Below are positions 24,452-34,797 of a DNA stretch of 64,000 nt, piece by piece. Every line of letters begins with the position of its first letter. Position 1 is the stretch's first letter. The notes under the pieces are model-generated. The model saw nothing but the letters and a program-made list of their open reading frames with translations. It had not been told where the DNA came from and ran no database searches. Source of the stretch: Candidatus Helicobacter avicola (GTDB lineage: Bacteria > Campylobacterota > Campylobacteria > Campylobacterales > Helicobacteraceae); the NCBI GenBank assembly GCA_019112865.1, contig DXIN01000014.1, forward strand, positions 22,139 to 86,138, given 5' to 3'. The translations under genes were made by a program, and so were the position numbers.

Positions 24452-25478
24452 TGATACAAAACATTTGATGATACAAGAAGCTATTATACAGCTTTCGCAT
24501 AGAGAAAATCTTAGCTTTGAACAAGCCCAAGAAGTGATGAATGAGATTATGCGTGGTGAGGCAAGCGCAGTGCAAATGTCGGCATATCTTACTGCATTAG
24601 CCCTCAAAGGCGAGAGTATCGAGGAGATTACTGCATCGGCAAAGAGTATGCGTGCGCATTGCGTGAAGCTACTACACAATATGGACGTATTAGAAATCGT
24701 AGGCACCGGAGGCGATGGGTCAAATTCCTTTAATATCTCCACGACTGCTGCAATCGTCGTCTCTAGCGCAGGTGTGAGTGTAGCCAAGCACGGCAATCGC
24801 GCCGCGTCCTCTAAGAGCGGAGCAGCGGATATGCTAGAGGCTCTGGGTGTGAATATCGCCCTCTCGCCTGAACAATCCCAAGCCCTCTTGCAAAAAATCA
24901 ATATCTGCTTTTTGTTTGCACAAAACTACCACATTTCAATGAAATATGTCGCGCCTATCCGTAAGGAGCTTGGCATCAAGACGATTTTTAATATCCTAGG
25001 TCCGCTATGCAATCCCGCTGGGGCAAATATGGAGCTTATGGGCGTGTATGATGAGAGCCTTGTAGAGCCTTTAGCCAAAGTGATGTGCAATCTAGGTGTC
25101 AAACGCGGTATGGTCGTCTATGGCAAGGATAGGCTTGATGAAATCTCAATGAGTGCGCCCACGAAAGTGTGCGAGATAGATAATGGTAAATTCAGTATGT
25201 ATGAGATAAATCCAAATGATGTGGGTTATGAGTATTGTGCTAAAGACGCGCTCAAGGGTGGGGACGCAAGGGAGAATGCACAGATTGCCAGAGAGATTCT
25301 CTATGGCGAGCAAAGGGGTGCGAAACGCGAGGCGGTGTGCTTCAATGCTGGAGCGGCACTCTATATCGCCAAAAAAGCCTTAAATATACAAGAGGGTGTG
25401 AGAATGGCAGAGAATCTCATCGATGAAGGCACAGCTAGCAGGCAATTAGAACGATTTATCACAGAGAGCAATCGATGA
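24441..25478 (+). CDS. trpD: Anthranilate phosphoribosyltransferase
   Basis: 345 residues from the ATG at 24441, which overlaps the end of xseB. The signatures VGTGGDGSNSFNIST, KHGNRAASSKSGAADMLEALG and NILGPLCNPAG are those of TrpD, which joins anthranilate and PRPP in tryptophan synthesis. First of five trp genes in a tight operon (trpDCFBA). trpE and trpG are not in the window. Confidence 0.95.
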   Translation: MISDDTKHLMIQEAIIQLSHRENLSFEQAQEVMNEIMRGEASAVQMSAYLTALALKGESIEEITASAKSMRAHCVKLLHNMDVLEIVGTGGDGSNSFNISTTAAIVVSSAGVSVAKHGNRAASSKSGAADMLEALGVNIALSPEQSQALLQKINICFLFAQNYHISMKYVAPIRKELGIKTIFNILGPLCNPAGANMELMGVYDESLVEPLAKVMCNLGVKRGMVVYGKDRLDEISMSAPTKVCEIDNGKFSMYEINPNDVGYEYCAKDALKGGDARENAQIAREILYGEQRGAKREAVCFNAGAALYIAKKALNIQEGVRMAENLIDEGTASRQLERFITESNR

Positions 25479-26266
25479 ATATTTTAGAGCAAATAGCACA
25501 GGATACAAAAGCTCGTGTGGCACACAAAAAAATACAAAAATCGCTAGAATCTGTGCGAGCAGAGGCTTTGGCATTGCAGAGAGATTGCGGGCGGTTTGAA
25601 AAAGCTTTGCTAAAGAAAGGAATGAGCTTTATTTGTGAAGTCAAAAAAGCCTCACCATCGCAAGGCTTGATAGCCAAAGATTTTGATCCTGTGCAGATTG
25701 CTATGACATACCAAGAGGCAGGGGCGCGATGTATTTCTTGTCTCACAGAGCCAACATATTTTTTGGGCAGTGATAACCACCTAGAAGCGATAGCCAAACG
25801 CGTGAATCTGCCCATATTGCGCAAAGATTTCGTGATTGATCCTTATATGATTTATGAGGCGAAGCTCCTTGGGGCAAGTGCGGTGTTGCTGATAGTGGCA
25901 ATGCTAGAACGTTCGCAATTGCAAGAATACCTAGAGATAGCCCACACTCTAGGGCTTTGTGTGCTTACAGAGGTGCATGATGAGGAAGAATTGTGCGTGG
26001 CGTTGGATTCTAAAGCGCGTATCATCGGAGTGAATAATCGGGATTTGCGCGATTTTAGTGTGGATATTCATACGAGCACGAGACTTGCTACGCTCATTCC
26101 CGATGAGGTCGTGCGCGTGAGTGAGAGTGGCATACGAAGTGCCAATGAGGTGCAAATGTTAGAATCTAGTGGGTTTGATGCAGTGCTTATAGGACAGACA
26201 CTAATGAGTGTGGCAGATAAAGGCGCAACATTAGCGATGTTACGCGCTAAGGATATGAATCTATGA
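25475..26266 (+). CDS. trpC: Indole-3-glycerol phosphate synthase
   Basis: 263 residues, ATGA overlap with trpD. A TIM barrel with FICEVKKASPSQGLI (catalytic Lys), CLTEPTYFLGSD, LRKDFVIDPYMIYEAKLLGA, IGVNNRDL and VSESGI. It converts CdRP to indoleglycerol phosphate. Monofunctional, unlike the E. coli TrpCF fusion. Confidence 0.96.
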   Translation: MNILEQIAQDTKARVAHKKIQKSLESVRAEALALQRDCGRFEKALLKKGMSFICEVKKASPSQGLIAKDFDPVQIAMTYQEAGARCISCLTEPTYFLGSDNHLEAIAKRVNLPILRKDFVIDPYMIYEAKLLGASAVLLIVAMLERSQLQEYLEIAHTLGLCVLTEVHDEEELCVALDSKARIIGVNNRDLRDFSVDIHTSTRLATLIPDEVVRVSESGIRSANEVQMLESSGFDAVLIGQTLMSVADKGATLAMLRAKDMNL

Positions 26267-26886
26267 GGATTAAAACTTGTGGGCTTTTTCGGCAAGAGGA
26301 TATTGCATTTGCTAATACACTAAAACCAGATTTTGTGGGTTTTGTCTTTGCTCCTAGCAGGCGTCAAATCAGCTTTGCTAAAGCGCGTGAGCTCAAAAAA
26401 CATCTCATAGATTCTATCCAAGTCGTGGGGGTATTTGTCGATAGTCCTAAAGAGAGGATTTATGAGATTGCTAAGGAGGGAGTTATTGAGATGATTCAGC
26501 TGCATGGGGAGGAGAGTGAGGAGTATATCAGTGAGCTAAAAGTCCTGTGTGGCTTGCCTATCATCAAAGCTGTGCGTGTGCGCAATGTGCAGGATTTAGG
26601 TGTGGTAAGTAGTGGTGCGGATTATATGCTCTATGATGCTCCAAATGCAGGAAGTGGTGTGTGCTTTGATTGGGGGTTTTTGGAGGGGTTTTGTGCTAAG
26701 AAGCCTTATTTTTTAGCAGGTGGGATTGCTACAGACAATCTCACGCAAGCTATGAGGCTAAAACCCTATGCAATCGATATTTCAAGTGGGATAGAATCTC
26801 ATGGATTGAAGGATTTTGAGAAAATGGCGCACATTATACGGGTAGTTAGGGAATTTCCAAGCACTAATGAGAATCTAAGCAATTAG
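26263..26886 (+). CDS. trpF: Phosphoribosylanthranilate isomerase
   Basis: 207 residues, ATGA overlap with trpC. It begins [14 protein letters not shown], where the usual K(I/F)CG motif is KTCG, and has [29 protein letters not shown] and [11 protein letters not shown] small TIM barrel converting PRA to CdRP. Confidence 0.95.
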   Translation: MRIKTCGLFRQEDIAFANTLKPDFVGFVFAPSRRQISFAKARELKKHLIDSIQVVGVFVDSPKERIYEIAKEGVIEMIQLHGEESEEYISELKVLCGLPIIKAVRVRNVQDLGVVSSGADYMLYDAPNAGSGVCFDWGFLEGFCAKKPYFLAGGIATDNLTQAMRLKPYAIDISSGIESHGLKDFEKMAHIIRVVREFPSTNENLSN

Positions 26887-26894
26887 GAGAAAAA

Positions 26895-28079
26895 ATGAAT
26901 AAAGCGTATTTTGGGGAATTTGGTGGGCAGTTTGTGCCTGAAGTGCTAATGCAAGCATTGCTAGAGCTTGAGGCGGCGTATGTGCATTATAAAAACGATG
27001 AGAACTTTGTGCGTGAGCTAAGGACTTTGTTACGAGAGTATGTCAATCGCCCTTCGCCGCTGTATTTCGCTAAGGCTATGAGCGAGAATCTAGGTGGGGC
27101 AAAAATCTATCTCAAACGCGAAGATCTCAACCACACAGGCTCACACAAGATTAACAACGCGCTAGGACAGGCATTGCTCGCCAAAAAAATGGGCAAAACG
27201 CGTCTCATAGCCGAGACAGGCGCAGGACAGCATGGCGTGGCTACTGCGACAGCCGCGGCACTTTTGGGTATGGAGTGTGAGATATTTATGGGTGCGGAAG
27301 ATACACAACGTCAAGCACTCAATGTCTATCGTATGAATCTTCTAGGCGCGAAGGTCAATGCCGTAGAGAGTGGCACGGCGACACTCAAAGACGCGGTATC
27401 CGAAACACTCAAAGAATGGACGCGCCGCATCGCTGATACGCACTATGTGCTTGGCTCGGTGATGGGTCCGCACCCATTTCCCACGATTGTGCGGGATTTC
27501 CAAGCGATCATCTCTCAAGAAATACGAGAACAGATTTTAGGTCTTGAGGGGCGTGTGCCTGATGTAGTGGTTGCATGTGTGGGTGGAGGCTCTAATGCGA
27601 TTGGGGCATTCTATCATTTTTTGGAGGATTCACAGGTGGCACTTGTGGGGTGCGAGGGTGCGGGTGAGGGCATATATACGCCTAGGAGTGCGGCAACATT
27701 GAGTGTAGGCAAAGTGGGGATTTTCCATGGTATGAAGTCATATTTTTGTCAAAATAACTATGGGCAAATCGCGCCGGTGCATTGTATCTCGGCGGGATTA
27801 GACTATCCGGGGATAGGACCAGAGCACGCGTATTTGCGAGATAGTGGGCGCGCTAGCTATGTGCCTATCACAGATGTGGAGGCAGTGGAGGCATTTGAAT
27901 ACTTGACGAAGCTAGAGGGGATCATACCAGCGATTGAGAGTGCGCACGCGCTAGCATATGCGCGCAAGGTAGCGCCAACTATGCCAAAGGATAGTATCAT
28001 CGTGGTGAATCTCTCTGGCAGAGGCGATAAAGACTGCGCGGCAATGGCGCGATATAGAGGAGTGGCAATCGATGAATGA
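26895..28079 (+). CDS. trpB: Tryptophan synthase beta chain
   Basis: 394 residues. [11 protein letters not shown] at the start, PLP lysine in [28 protein letters not shown] and GGGSNAIG cofactor loop. It condenses indole with serine. RBS TTAGGAG; its end overlaps trpA by 8 bp, allowing coupled synthesis of the alpha2beta2 complex. Confidence 0.97.
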   Translation: MNKAYFGEFGGQFVPEVLMQALLELEAAYVHYKNDENFVRELRTLLREYVNRPSPLYFAKAMSENLGGAKIYLKREDLNHTGSHKINNALGQALLAKKMGKTRLIAETGAGQHGVATATAAALLGMECEIFMGAEDTQRQALNVYRMNLLGAKVNAVESGTATLKDAVSETLKEWTRRIADTHYVLGSVMGPHPFPTIVRDFQAIISQEIREQILGLEGRVPDVVVACVGGGSNAIGAFYHFLEDSQVALVGCEGAGEGIYTPRSAATLSVGKVGIFHGMKSYFCQNNYGQIAPVHCISAGLDYPGIGPEHAYLRDSGRASYVPITDVEAVEAFEYLTKLEGIIPAIESAHALAYARKVAPTMPKDSIIVVNLSGRGDKDCAAMARYRGVAIDE

Positions 28080-28863
28080 GATTTTTAAGGACAATAAGGC
28101 ATTTATCCCTTTTATCACTTGTGGTTATCCAAGCCTAGAGGTGAGTGAGGAGATCATCTACGCACTAGCAGATAATGGCGCGGATCTCATCGAGCTTGGC
28201 ATTCCTTTCTCTGATCCTGTGGCAGAGGGGGCTGTGATCCAAAAAGCAAGCGAGGAAGCACTCAAAAATGGTGTGAGCACAGAGGCGGTGTTTGAGATGG
28301 TGGCGCGCGTTCGCAAGAGAAGCGATGTAGCGCTGGCATTTATGACTTATGCTAATGTCGTGTTTTCGTATGGGAGCAGGGAGTTTATGCAAAAGGCACA
28401 GGATCTGGGAATAGTCGCGCTGCTGCTGCCTGATGTGCCCTTTGAGGAGAAGGGGGAGTTTGAGGCGGTGTGTGAGGAGCATGGCATACAGCTTATTTCC
28501 TTTGTCGCGCCTACTTCGCAACAGAGACTGGAGCGGATCATCAAAGAGGCACGGGGTTTTGTGTATTGCGTGTCTTCGTTTGGGGTTACGGGCGTGCGTG
28601 AGAATATCAGTGCAGATGTGGAAGCGATGGTGGATTCTATCAAGCGTATTCGCGATATACCGGTGGCTGTGGGGTTTGGGATCTCTAATCCCGAGCAGGC
28701 GAGATCAATCAGCCAATATGCCGATGGCGTGGTGGTAGGGAGTGCTATCGTCAAGCTTTGTGCGCAATACGGCAAGGACGCTCCAAAGCATATCGGTATG
28801 TATGCTAAAGCAATGAAGCAAGCAATGCAAGAATCCGTCGCAAATGGTATGGGTAAGTCATAG
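28072..28863 (+). CDS. trpA: Tryptophan synthase alpha chain
   Basis: 263 residues. It carries [29 protein letters not shown] (catalytic Glu and Asp), [12 protein letters not shown] and GFGISNPEQ. It cleaves indoleglycerol phosphate and channels indole to TrpB. Last gene of the trp operon, convergent with tRNA-Ala. Confidence 0.96.
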   Translation: MNEIFKDNKAFIPFITCGYPSLEVSEEIIYALADNGADLIELGIPFSDPVAEGAVIQKASEEALKNGVSTEAVFEMVARVRKRSDVALAFMTYANVVFSYGSREFMQKAQDLGIVALLLPDVPFEEKGEFEAVCEEHGIQLISFVAPTSQQRLERIIKEARGFVYCVSSFGVTGVRENISADVEAMVDSIKRIRDIPVAVGFGISNPEQARSISQYADGVVVGSAIVKLCAQYGKDAPKHIGMYAKAMKQAMQESVANGMGKS

Positions 28864-28876
28864 GTTTTGCGGAGAG

Positions 28877-28952
28877 TGGTGGAGTGTAGGGGGGTCGAAC
28901 CCCTGACCTCAACGCTGCCAGCGTTGCGCTCTCCCAGCTGAGCTAACACCCC
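28877..28952 (-). tRNA. tRNA-Ala (GGC)
   Basis: Acceptor GGGGTGT/ACACTCC, anticodon arm CAACG-CTGGCAG-CGTTG, T-loop TTCGACC, encoded ACCA. Confidence 0.95.
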
Positions 28953-28966
28953 AAAGCAAGAGGGCA

Positions 28967-28972
28967 ATTATA
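28967..28972 (-). promoter_or_regulatory. -10 box of tRNA-Ala
   Basis: TATAAT on the minus strand, 14 bp before the first base of the tRNA. Confidence 0.6.
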
Positions 28973-28995
28973 ACTACAAAGACTTTAAAGCTACA

Positions 28996-29700
28996 TTAAG
29001 GGTGTGGATTGCACTCTGCATAATGTTTGGCATAAGTCTCTTGCATAAGAGATTCTAGCTTGTCATACCATTTCTCATCGTTAAAATCTGGGGTAAAAGC
29101 CTCAAGCACTACCATACGCGCTTTGTTCGTCTGCGAGGAGATGGGCGATGTGTCATACATCTTGCGTGTATTGATAAGTAGTATAGGCTGAATTTTGAGA
29201 TTGAGCTTTTGGGCGAGGATCTTGGCACCGGGTTTGAAGGGGAGTAGTTTTTCATTGCCTCTGCCTCTTGTGCCTTCTGGGAATATCACAATAGGGCGAT
29301 TTTGGGCTAACTTTTCCTTGGCTTGTTTGAGGAGGAAAATAATACCATTTTTATCCTCGCGATCTATCAAAATCATTTCAGGTAGTGTAAGCGCAAGCCC
29401 ATACAGCGGAACCTCTCCTAGCTGTTTTTTTGCTACCCAGCAGATATTACTAGGGTGAAAACCCTCCAAAAACATAATATCATTCACGCTCTGGTGATTG
29501 AGCACAATGAGCTGCGCGCTCGTGTCAAACTCCCCTATTTGCTCGATTTTAAAGCCATTGAGCGCAAAAAAATAGCGACATTGTAGCCGTGCCTTCCTGC
29601 CATTTTGGCGATGACGCGTGAAAAAAATCTGCAAAATAATCACTGGCAAATACACCAAAATAGTTAGCGTGGCAAAAATCCCCCTAATCTTTGCTAACAT
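28996..29700 (-). CDS. plsC: 1-acyl-sn-glycerol-3-phosphate acyltransferase
   Basis: 234 residues. An N-terminal membrane segment (about 8-26), the catalytic HX4D motif in NHQSVND, and FPEGTRGRG for substrate binding. It acylates lysophosphatidic acid to phosphatidic acid at the inner membrane. It overlaps the preceding membrane protein gene by 17 bp; RBS AAGGAG. Confidence 0.93.
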   Translation of the reverse strand: MLAKIRGIFATLTILVYLPVIILQIFFTRHRQNGRKARLQCRYFFALNGFKIEQIGEFDTSAQLIVLNHQSVNDIMFLEGFHPSNICWVAKKQLGEVPLYGLALTLPEMILIDREDKNGIIFLLKQAKEKLAQNRPIVIFPEGTRGRGNEKLLPFKPGAKILAQKLNLKIQPILLINTRKMYDTSPISSQTNKARMVVLEAFTPDFNDEKWYDKLESLMQETYAKHYAECNPHP

Positions 29701-30847
29701 ACTCGCTCCTTACCCAACCAATTTGAGAATCCCCAATAAGCACCTTATAGAGCAGCACCTCCTGTCCTTGCAAATCCATTTTTCGCTCTCCCACGATCTG
29801 TGCGGGCGTGTCAGATTCTATAATGCGCACGATTGTTGAATCTTTCATTGGTAGGATACTCACTGCCGCACCGGATTTAAGCACGCCGTAGATGTTGTTA
29901 AACGCGAGATTGTAGATGAGCACTCCGCACAAAAGCGCTACAATAAACAAAAAAATCTTATAATGTTTCCAAAGAAAAAGCCCCAAAAAGAGCGCAATAA
30001 GCACCCCCAAAATCACAAGCTTAAAGAGCGCGTAGCTCGCCTTGGGGTTGAGATCGCTCTGTGTGCTTACAAGTTCGGAGCTTACTACCACGATAGGGAT
30101 ATGCACGCTTTCAAAACGGCGCAAATCAGGATTAAAATATTCAAACAAAAGTTCGCGTAAATCCTTTGGGACTACCACATAGTAGATTCCATACACACTA
30201 CCATCATCGCGTTGTTTTAACTCTTCAAAACCTTGCGTCTCAAAACCTTTAATGGTCATATTGTTGAGATTTTGGCTTTGTATTTCAAATTCAAAGATAA
30301 CGATATTGTGCGTATCATCGTGGCTTTGACTTCTGCTTCGCAAAAGCTTAAAGTTATTGCCCAAAACCCCTATATATCGCGTATTGCTACGCAAATCAAT
30401 AGCGTTGAGTGCGATAGAATCTACACGTGCATTTTCCTCATAACTCCCATCAGCAGCCAAAGCCGTGGCATTAAGCGCGGGTATGTTTGCAGAAGAAGAT
30501 TTTATCTTAAATCCGTAAGTGGCTTGCAAGCTTCCAGAATCTGTGGCTTTCCAGCTGACACTCTTGGTTTGGAGTTCGATTTTATCACGCGCAATTTTGT
30601 CAAAACTACTACCCTTTAGACTTGCTCCAGCAAAGAGGGAGACCTCATAGGTTACAAATACTTCCTGTCCGACATAAATGGTTTGGTCTTGAAGGTTAGT
30701 AAGGGTTTTTAGATAGATGATTTTTGGTCGTGCTGAATCTAAACCCTGTATGTCTTCTACCGCAGATGTTATGATGATATTGCTTGCCACAAAGGCTAAA
30801 ATCATCAAAGCCCTATACCATAATCGCATCATCAATCGCATCATCAT
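29684..30847 (-). CDS. BatD-like membrane protein with C-terminal SH3-like domain
   Basis: 387 residues. Signal peptide (about 1-30), a large periplasmic beta-rich part with IYVGQEVFVTYEVSLFAGA and a KGFETQGFEELKQRDDGSVYGIYYVVVP segment resembling BatD-type oxygen-tolerance proteins, two membrane helices (about 275-290 and 296-313), and a C-terminal periplasmic module AAVSILPMKDSTIVRII...IGWVRSEYV that looks like a bacterial SH3 domain. No MoxR or VWA partner is adjacent, so the BatD resemblance is tentative. Its ATG overlaps the purQ stop. Confidence 0.6.
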   Translation of the reverse strand: MMMRLMMRLWYRALMILAFVASNIIITSAVEDIQGLDSARPKIIYLKTLTNLQDQTIYVGQEVFVTYEVSLFAGASLKGSSFDKIARDKIELQTKSVSWKATDSGSLQATYGFKIKSSSANIPALNATALAADGSYEENARVDSIALNAIDLRSNTRYIGVLGNNFKLLRSRSQSHDDTHNIVIFEFEIQSQNLNNMTIKGFETQGFEELKQRDDGSVYGIYYVVVPKDLRELLFEYFNPDLRRFESVHIPIVVVSSELVSTQSDLNPKASYALFKLVILGVLIALFLGLFLWKHYKIFLFIVALLCGVLIYNLAFNNIYGVLKSGAAVSILPMKDSTIVRIIESDTPAQIVGERKMDLQGQEVLLYKVLIGDSQIGWVRSEYVSKD

Positions 30848-31524
30848 TGCTCGTGTTTTGTGGTCGTGGCATTTTTGTAAAGGTTTGTAAGCATTTCTAG
30901 TCCATCTAGCCCACCTAGTATGGATTCTATCGCGCGTTCTGGGTGAGGCATAAGCCCAAAGACATTTTTATGCTCATTGCAGATTCCAGCGATATTTGCC
31001 ACAGAACCATTAGGATTATCCACATAAGTGAGCAGAATCTGCCCATTATCCTCTAGTGTTAGCAACGATTGCTCATCAATGAAGTAGCAACCATCGGCAT
31101 GTGCGATTGGCAAGGAAATAATGCTATTTTCTTGATAATGGCGCAAAAACGCGTTATTGGTGTTTTTGACGCAAAGCTTTTGGTTTTGGCTAATAAAGTG
31201 CAAATTTTCATTGCGTTTGAGTGCTCCGGGCAATAGCCTTGCTTCACACAGAATCTGAAAGCCATTGCAAATCCCTAGCACATAGCCACCTTGTGCGGCA
31301 AATTCACTCACAGCCTGCATTATAGGCGAGAATCTTGCTATGGCTCCACTGCGTAAATAATCCCCATAGCTAAACCCACCCGGCACGATTACAAGTTTCG
31401 TATCTTTAGGCAAGCAATGCTCCTGATGCCATACAATCGTATAGGGCGCACCTATGAGCTTGTAGGCATACGCCATATCCATTTCGCAATTAGTCCCGGG
31501 AAACTGCAGTATCGCGACACTCAT
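30844..31524 (-). CDS. purQ: Phosphoribosylformylglycinamidine synthase, glutaminase subunit
   Basis: 226 residues. Class I glutamine amidotransferase with FPGTNCEMD, PGGFSYGDYLRSGAI, nucleophile in GICNGFQILCE and the HPE triad remainder in MPHPERA. It supplies ammonia to PurL in purine synthesis. It starts directly after purS, the small-subunit organisation seen outside enterobacteria. Confidence 0.96.
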   Translation of the reverse strand: MSVAILQFPGTNCEMDMAYAYKLIGAPYTIVWHQEHCLPKDTKLVIVPGGFSYGDYLRSGAIARFSPIMQAVSEFAAQGGYVLGICNGFQILCEARLLPGALKRNENLHFISQNQKLCVKNTNNAFLRHYQENSIISLPIAHADGCYFIDEQSLLTLEDNGQILLTYVDNPNGSVANIAGICNEHKNVFGLMPHPERAIESILGGLDGLEMLTNLYKNATTTKHEQ

Positions 31525-31764
31525 TTATTCACTCATCACTTGATAATCTTCAATAACCGTGTTGGCTAAAAGTTCTTGGCACATTTTCTCCACCTCAGCA
31601 ATCGCGCGAGATTTATTATCAGAATCTATCTCTAACACGATTTGCTTTGCTATTTTGACATTTTTGACATTACTAAAGCTATGCGCCAAAAGCGCGTGAT
31701 GAATAGCTTTAGCCTGTGGGTCTAGGACACCATTTTTGAGTGTAATGAGGGCTTTTATCTCCAT
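31525..31764 (-). CDS. purS: Phosphoribosylformylglycinamidine synthase subunit PurS
   Basis: 79 residues, normal size. LKNGVLDPQAKAIHHAL and a terminal CQELLANTVIEDYQV are typical. It bridges PurQ and small-type PurL. The stop touches the purQ start. Confidence 0.93.
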   Translation of the reverse strand: MEIKALITLKNGVLDPQAKAIHHALLAHSFSNVKNVKIAKQIVLEIDSDNKSRAIAEVEKMCQELLANTVIEDYQVMSE

Positions 31765-31774
31765 ATAATAATCC

Positions 31775-32488
31775 TTATTTTTGCAAGATTCGTTTTAGCA
31801 CTTCTTCATAAGCGACTTTTACGCTACCGAGATTTTGGCGAAACCTGTCTTTATCAAGTTTGTCATTGGTATCTTTATCCCAAAATCTGCAGCTATCGGG
31901 GCTAATTTCATCAGCGAGCAGGATATTTCCTTTGCTGTCTTTACCAAACTCCAGCTTGAAGTCAATCAGACGCAATTTGCGCTCGATGAAAAACGCGCTA
32001 AGCACATCATTAATTTTGCGCGCCTGCGCTCGCAAGAAGTCTAGCTCGCTCATATCTTGCGTGATACCAAGAATCCTGCAATGCTCATCATTGATGATAG
32101 GATCTCCAAGCGCATCGTCCTTGTAATAAAACTCCACAAGTGCAAAAGGCAATACTTTGCCATCTTCTATGCCTAGACGCTTTGTCAGCGACCCTGTGGC
32201 GACATTGCGCACCACCACCTCTATGGGGATAATCTCCACTTTTTTGCACAGCATATGGTTAGAATCTAGTTTTTTGAGGAAATGTGTTTGTATGCCCTCT
32301 TGTGCTAAAAGCTCAAAGATTGCGGTGCTAATCTCGCAATTTAGCGCACCTTTGCCTTGTTCAGAACCTTTTTTCTCGGCATTAAAAGCAGTCAAATCGT
32401 CTTTGAATTCCACAAGCACTTCATCGGGGTTATGTGTGACAAAAAGTTTCTTGCCTTTGCCTTCATAGAGCATTTGCTGTGTATCCAT
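31775..32488 (-). CDS. purC: SAICAR synthetase
   Basis: 237 residues. [10 protein letters not shown] at the start, [40 protein letters not shown] and [14 protein letters not shown] are diagnostic. It joins aspartate to CAIR in purine synthesis. Second in a ctpA-purC-purS-purQ operon, with a 10-bp gap to purS. Confidence 0.97.
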   Translation of the reverse strand: MDTQQMLYEGKGKKLFVTHNPDEVLVEFKDDLTAFNAEKKGSEQGKGALNCEISTAIFELLAQEGIQTHFLKKLDSNHMLCKKVEIIPIEVVVRNVATGSLTKRLGIEDGKVLPFALVEFYYKDDALGDPIINDEHCRILGITQDMSELDFLRAQARKINDVLSAFFIERKLRLIDFKLEFGKDSKGNILLADEISPDSCRFWDKDTNDKLDKDRFRQNLGSVKVAYEEVLKRILQK

Positions 32489-32507
32489 ACCTCACTCCTT
32501 TAGTGCA

Positions 32508-33794
32508 TTATTTCTTGGGTTTAAACACATTCCAAGCTTTGAGTATGTCTATCGCACTCTTTAGCTGAATATCCTTAAAGATATCCTCTTGTGAAATACT
32601 TTTGTCTTTCGCAGTGTTTTTAGAATCTGCAGGCGTTTTGTCCTGAATCTTCTCTAGCTCACCTTTTAAATGTCGTTTCAAATCCGCTTCTTTAAGCGAA
32701 AAGTTATTATCATTTTCTGGCACACTGCCCGGATACACCACTACATCTGGTTGGATTCCAACTGCTTGAATAGTCCTGCCACTAGGAAGATAGTATTTAG
32801 CAATCGTGAGTTTGATGCCCTCATCATTGTCAAGCTTGATAACCATTTGCACACTGCCCTTACCAAATGTCTGCTCACCCACAAGCACTGCGCGTTTGTG
32901 GTCTTGCAATGCTCCTGCGACGATTTCACTTGCACTCGCACTACCGCCATTGACGAGCACTACGAGCGGTACATCAGCATACGGCGCGCTTCCATTAGCT
33001 TTGAATTCTATGTTTTCGCCTTTGTTACGCCCCTTTTGTGAGACAATCACGCCATTTCTGATAAAAAGTTTTGAGAGATCAACTGCTTGATCAAGCAAAC
33101 CTCCAGGATTAGATCGCAAATCCAGCACAATGCCATCGACCTTGCCCATTGCTTTTAAGCCATTTTTAACCTCAAGTGTTACATTCTTGTCAAATGAATT
33201 AACGCGTACATACGCGAAATTTGTGCCATCAATACCGCGGACTTTGACAGATTCTACGCGGATAATATCCCGAGTGAGCTGAAAGACCAAAGGCTTAGAT
33301 TCTCCACTCCTTACGATTGTAAGTTCAAGCTTGGTTTTTGGCTTTCCACGCATTAGATTGACCGCATCATCAATCCCCATATTGAGTGTAGTCTCGTTGT
33401 TGATTTTGAGGATCACATCGCCACTTTTTATCCCTGCCTTAAATGCTGGTGTGTCATCAATAGGGGCTATCACGGTTAATGCCCTATCTTTCATACCAAG
33501 TGTGATACCAATCCCACCAAACTCCCCTTCAGTCTGCGATCTTAGGTCATCAAACTTTTTTTTATCCAAATATGCAGAATGTGCGTCAAGATTGCTCAAA
33601 AGCCCATCTATTGCTTTATTAATAATCTCATCAATCTGCACTTCATCAACATAATTTTCCTCAATGACATTGATCACTTTACGCAATTTTTTGTGTGCAT
33701 CAAGCCTGTTTTGCTCTCTATTATCCGCTCCATGTAGCACCCCAAAGCAAAACACAAAGCATATGAAAAATGAGAGTATATTTTGGTATTTCAT
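32508..33794 (-). CDS. ctpA: Carboxy-terminal processing protease (S41)
   Basis: 428 residues from ATG 33794, preceded by GGGGGA; a TTG further upstream would precede the signal peptide. Signal peptide to about LHGA, then a PDZ domain (GGIGITLGMKDRALTVIAP) and the S41 fold with nucleophile in VNGGSASASEI and Lys in GEQTFGKGSVQ. A periplasmic protease trimming C-termini. The C-terminal about 60 residues are charged and probably disordered. Confidence 0.93.
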   Translation of the reverse strand: MKYQNILSFFICFVFCFGVLHGADNREQNRLDAHKKLRKVINVIEENYVDEVQIDEIINKAIDGLLSNLDAHSAYLDKKKFDDLRSQTEGEFGGIGITLGMKDRALTVIAPIDDTPAFKAGIKSGDVILKINNETTLNMGIDDAVNLMRGKPKTKLELTIVRSGESKPLVFQLTRDIIRVESVKVRGIDGTNFAYVRVNSFDKNVTLEVKNGLKAMGKVDGIVLDLRSNPGGLLDQAVDLSKLFIRNGVIVSQKGRNKGENIEFKANGSAPYADVPLVVLVNGGSASASEIVAGALQDHKRAVLVGEQTFGKGSVQMVIKLDNDEGIKLTIAKYYLPSGRTIQAVGIQPDVVVYPGSVPENDNNFSLKEADLKRHLKGELEKIQDKTPADSKNTAKDKSISQEDIFKDIQLKSAIDILKAWNVFKPKK

Positions 33795-33931
33795 AATCCC
33801 CCAATCCCTTTGTAAGCTAATATTTACCAAGTTTTCAGTTTTGAAAGCATTTTTGGCAATTTCTAAATAAATTTTAAAGCCTAGATTCTACCAAAAATTA
33901 TTCATTTTTCAGTAAATACTGAATTTTTTGC

Positions 33932-33937
33932 TATAAT
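33932..33937 (+). promoter_or_regulatory. -10 box of cdsA
   Basis: TATAAT, 36 bp before the chosen ATG. It overlaps the TTG that would give a longer frame, arguing for the downstream start. Confidence 0.65.
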
Positions 33938-33973
33938 TTGAACGCTGACAAATATCAAAGCTTGAGGGATTGT

Positions 33974-34786
33974 ATGAAAGATGCAGAGAATGGCAGTGTG
34001 AAGAAAGTTTTTAGCGCAGATAAGCAACGTTATGTTACTGGTGCATTACTCATCGTAGTGTTGGTGTTGATTTTGCTCATCAATAGTAAAATACTTATTT
34101 GGTTTGTATTGGGTGCGTTGCTCTTGCTTTCCATTAAAGAGTCTCTTGCGCTTTACACATTAGAAACTGCCTTGCATTTTTACATATTAGGTGCGTTGGG
34201 ATGGATAGGTGCATATTTTACTGAAAATCCTCTGTATTGTGGCTTGATTGTGCTTTTATTGTATGCTTCTTATATTGCATATAGCAAGAAACTACCCTTA
34301 AAAGTAATGCTGCCATTTTTGTATCCTACTTTGCCATTTTTGTGCATTTGGTCTGTGTATGGATTGCTTGATAGATGGGGGCTTATTTGTCTCATAGCTG
34401 TGGTGGTTTGCACAGATACGGGAGCATACTTTGGTGGTAAGATCTTTGGCAAGACACCATTTTCGCCCACATCTCCCAAAAAGACGATTGAGGGTGTTGT
34501 CGTGGGGGTGGCTTGCGGCACGGCTGTGGGTGCGGTTTTTTATACAGGTATTACTCATAGCTTTCCTTTGGCAGTGGTTGTAGCGTTGTTTGTCGCACTT
34601 GCTTCTGTGTTTGGGGATTTGTTTGAAAGTTATCTCAAACGTGAGGCGAACCTCAAAGATAGTGGCACGATTTTCCCCGGTCATGGAGGTGTGTTGGATA
34701 GACTTGATGCGTTGTTGTTTGCGGCGATTGCTATGCTTTTTATTCTCTCTGTTTTGCCATTATATAGTGAGACAAGCGTCTTGTAA
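33974..34786 (+). CDS. cdsA: Phosphatidate cytidylyltransferase
   Basis: 270 residues from ATG 33974 (RBS GAGGG). An integral membrane protein of about seven to eight helices with the signature [18 protein letters not shown] and [17 protein letters not shown] that define CdsA. It makes CDP-diacylglycerol for phospholipid synthesis. dxr follows after 11 bp. Confidence 0.95.
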   Translation: MKDAENGSVKKVFSADKQRYVTGALLIVVLVLILLINSKILIWFVLGALLLLSIKESLALYTLETALHFYILGALGWIGAYFTENPLYCGLIVLLLYASYIAYSKKLPLKVMLPFLYPTLPFLCIWSVYGLLDRWGLICLIAVVVCTDTGAYFGGKIFGKTPFSPTSPKKTIEGVVVGVACGTAVGAVFYTGITHSFPLAVVVALFVALASVFGDLFESYLKREANLKDSGTIFPGHGGVLDRLDALLFAAIAMLFILSVLPLYSETSVL

Positions 34787-34797
34787 AGCTATCTGTA

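Noticed and set aside
33938..33973. Longer cdsA start at TTG 33938
   Set aside because: It overlaps the downstream edge of a consensus TATAAT and lacks an RBS; the ATG at 33974 has GAGGG upstream.
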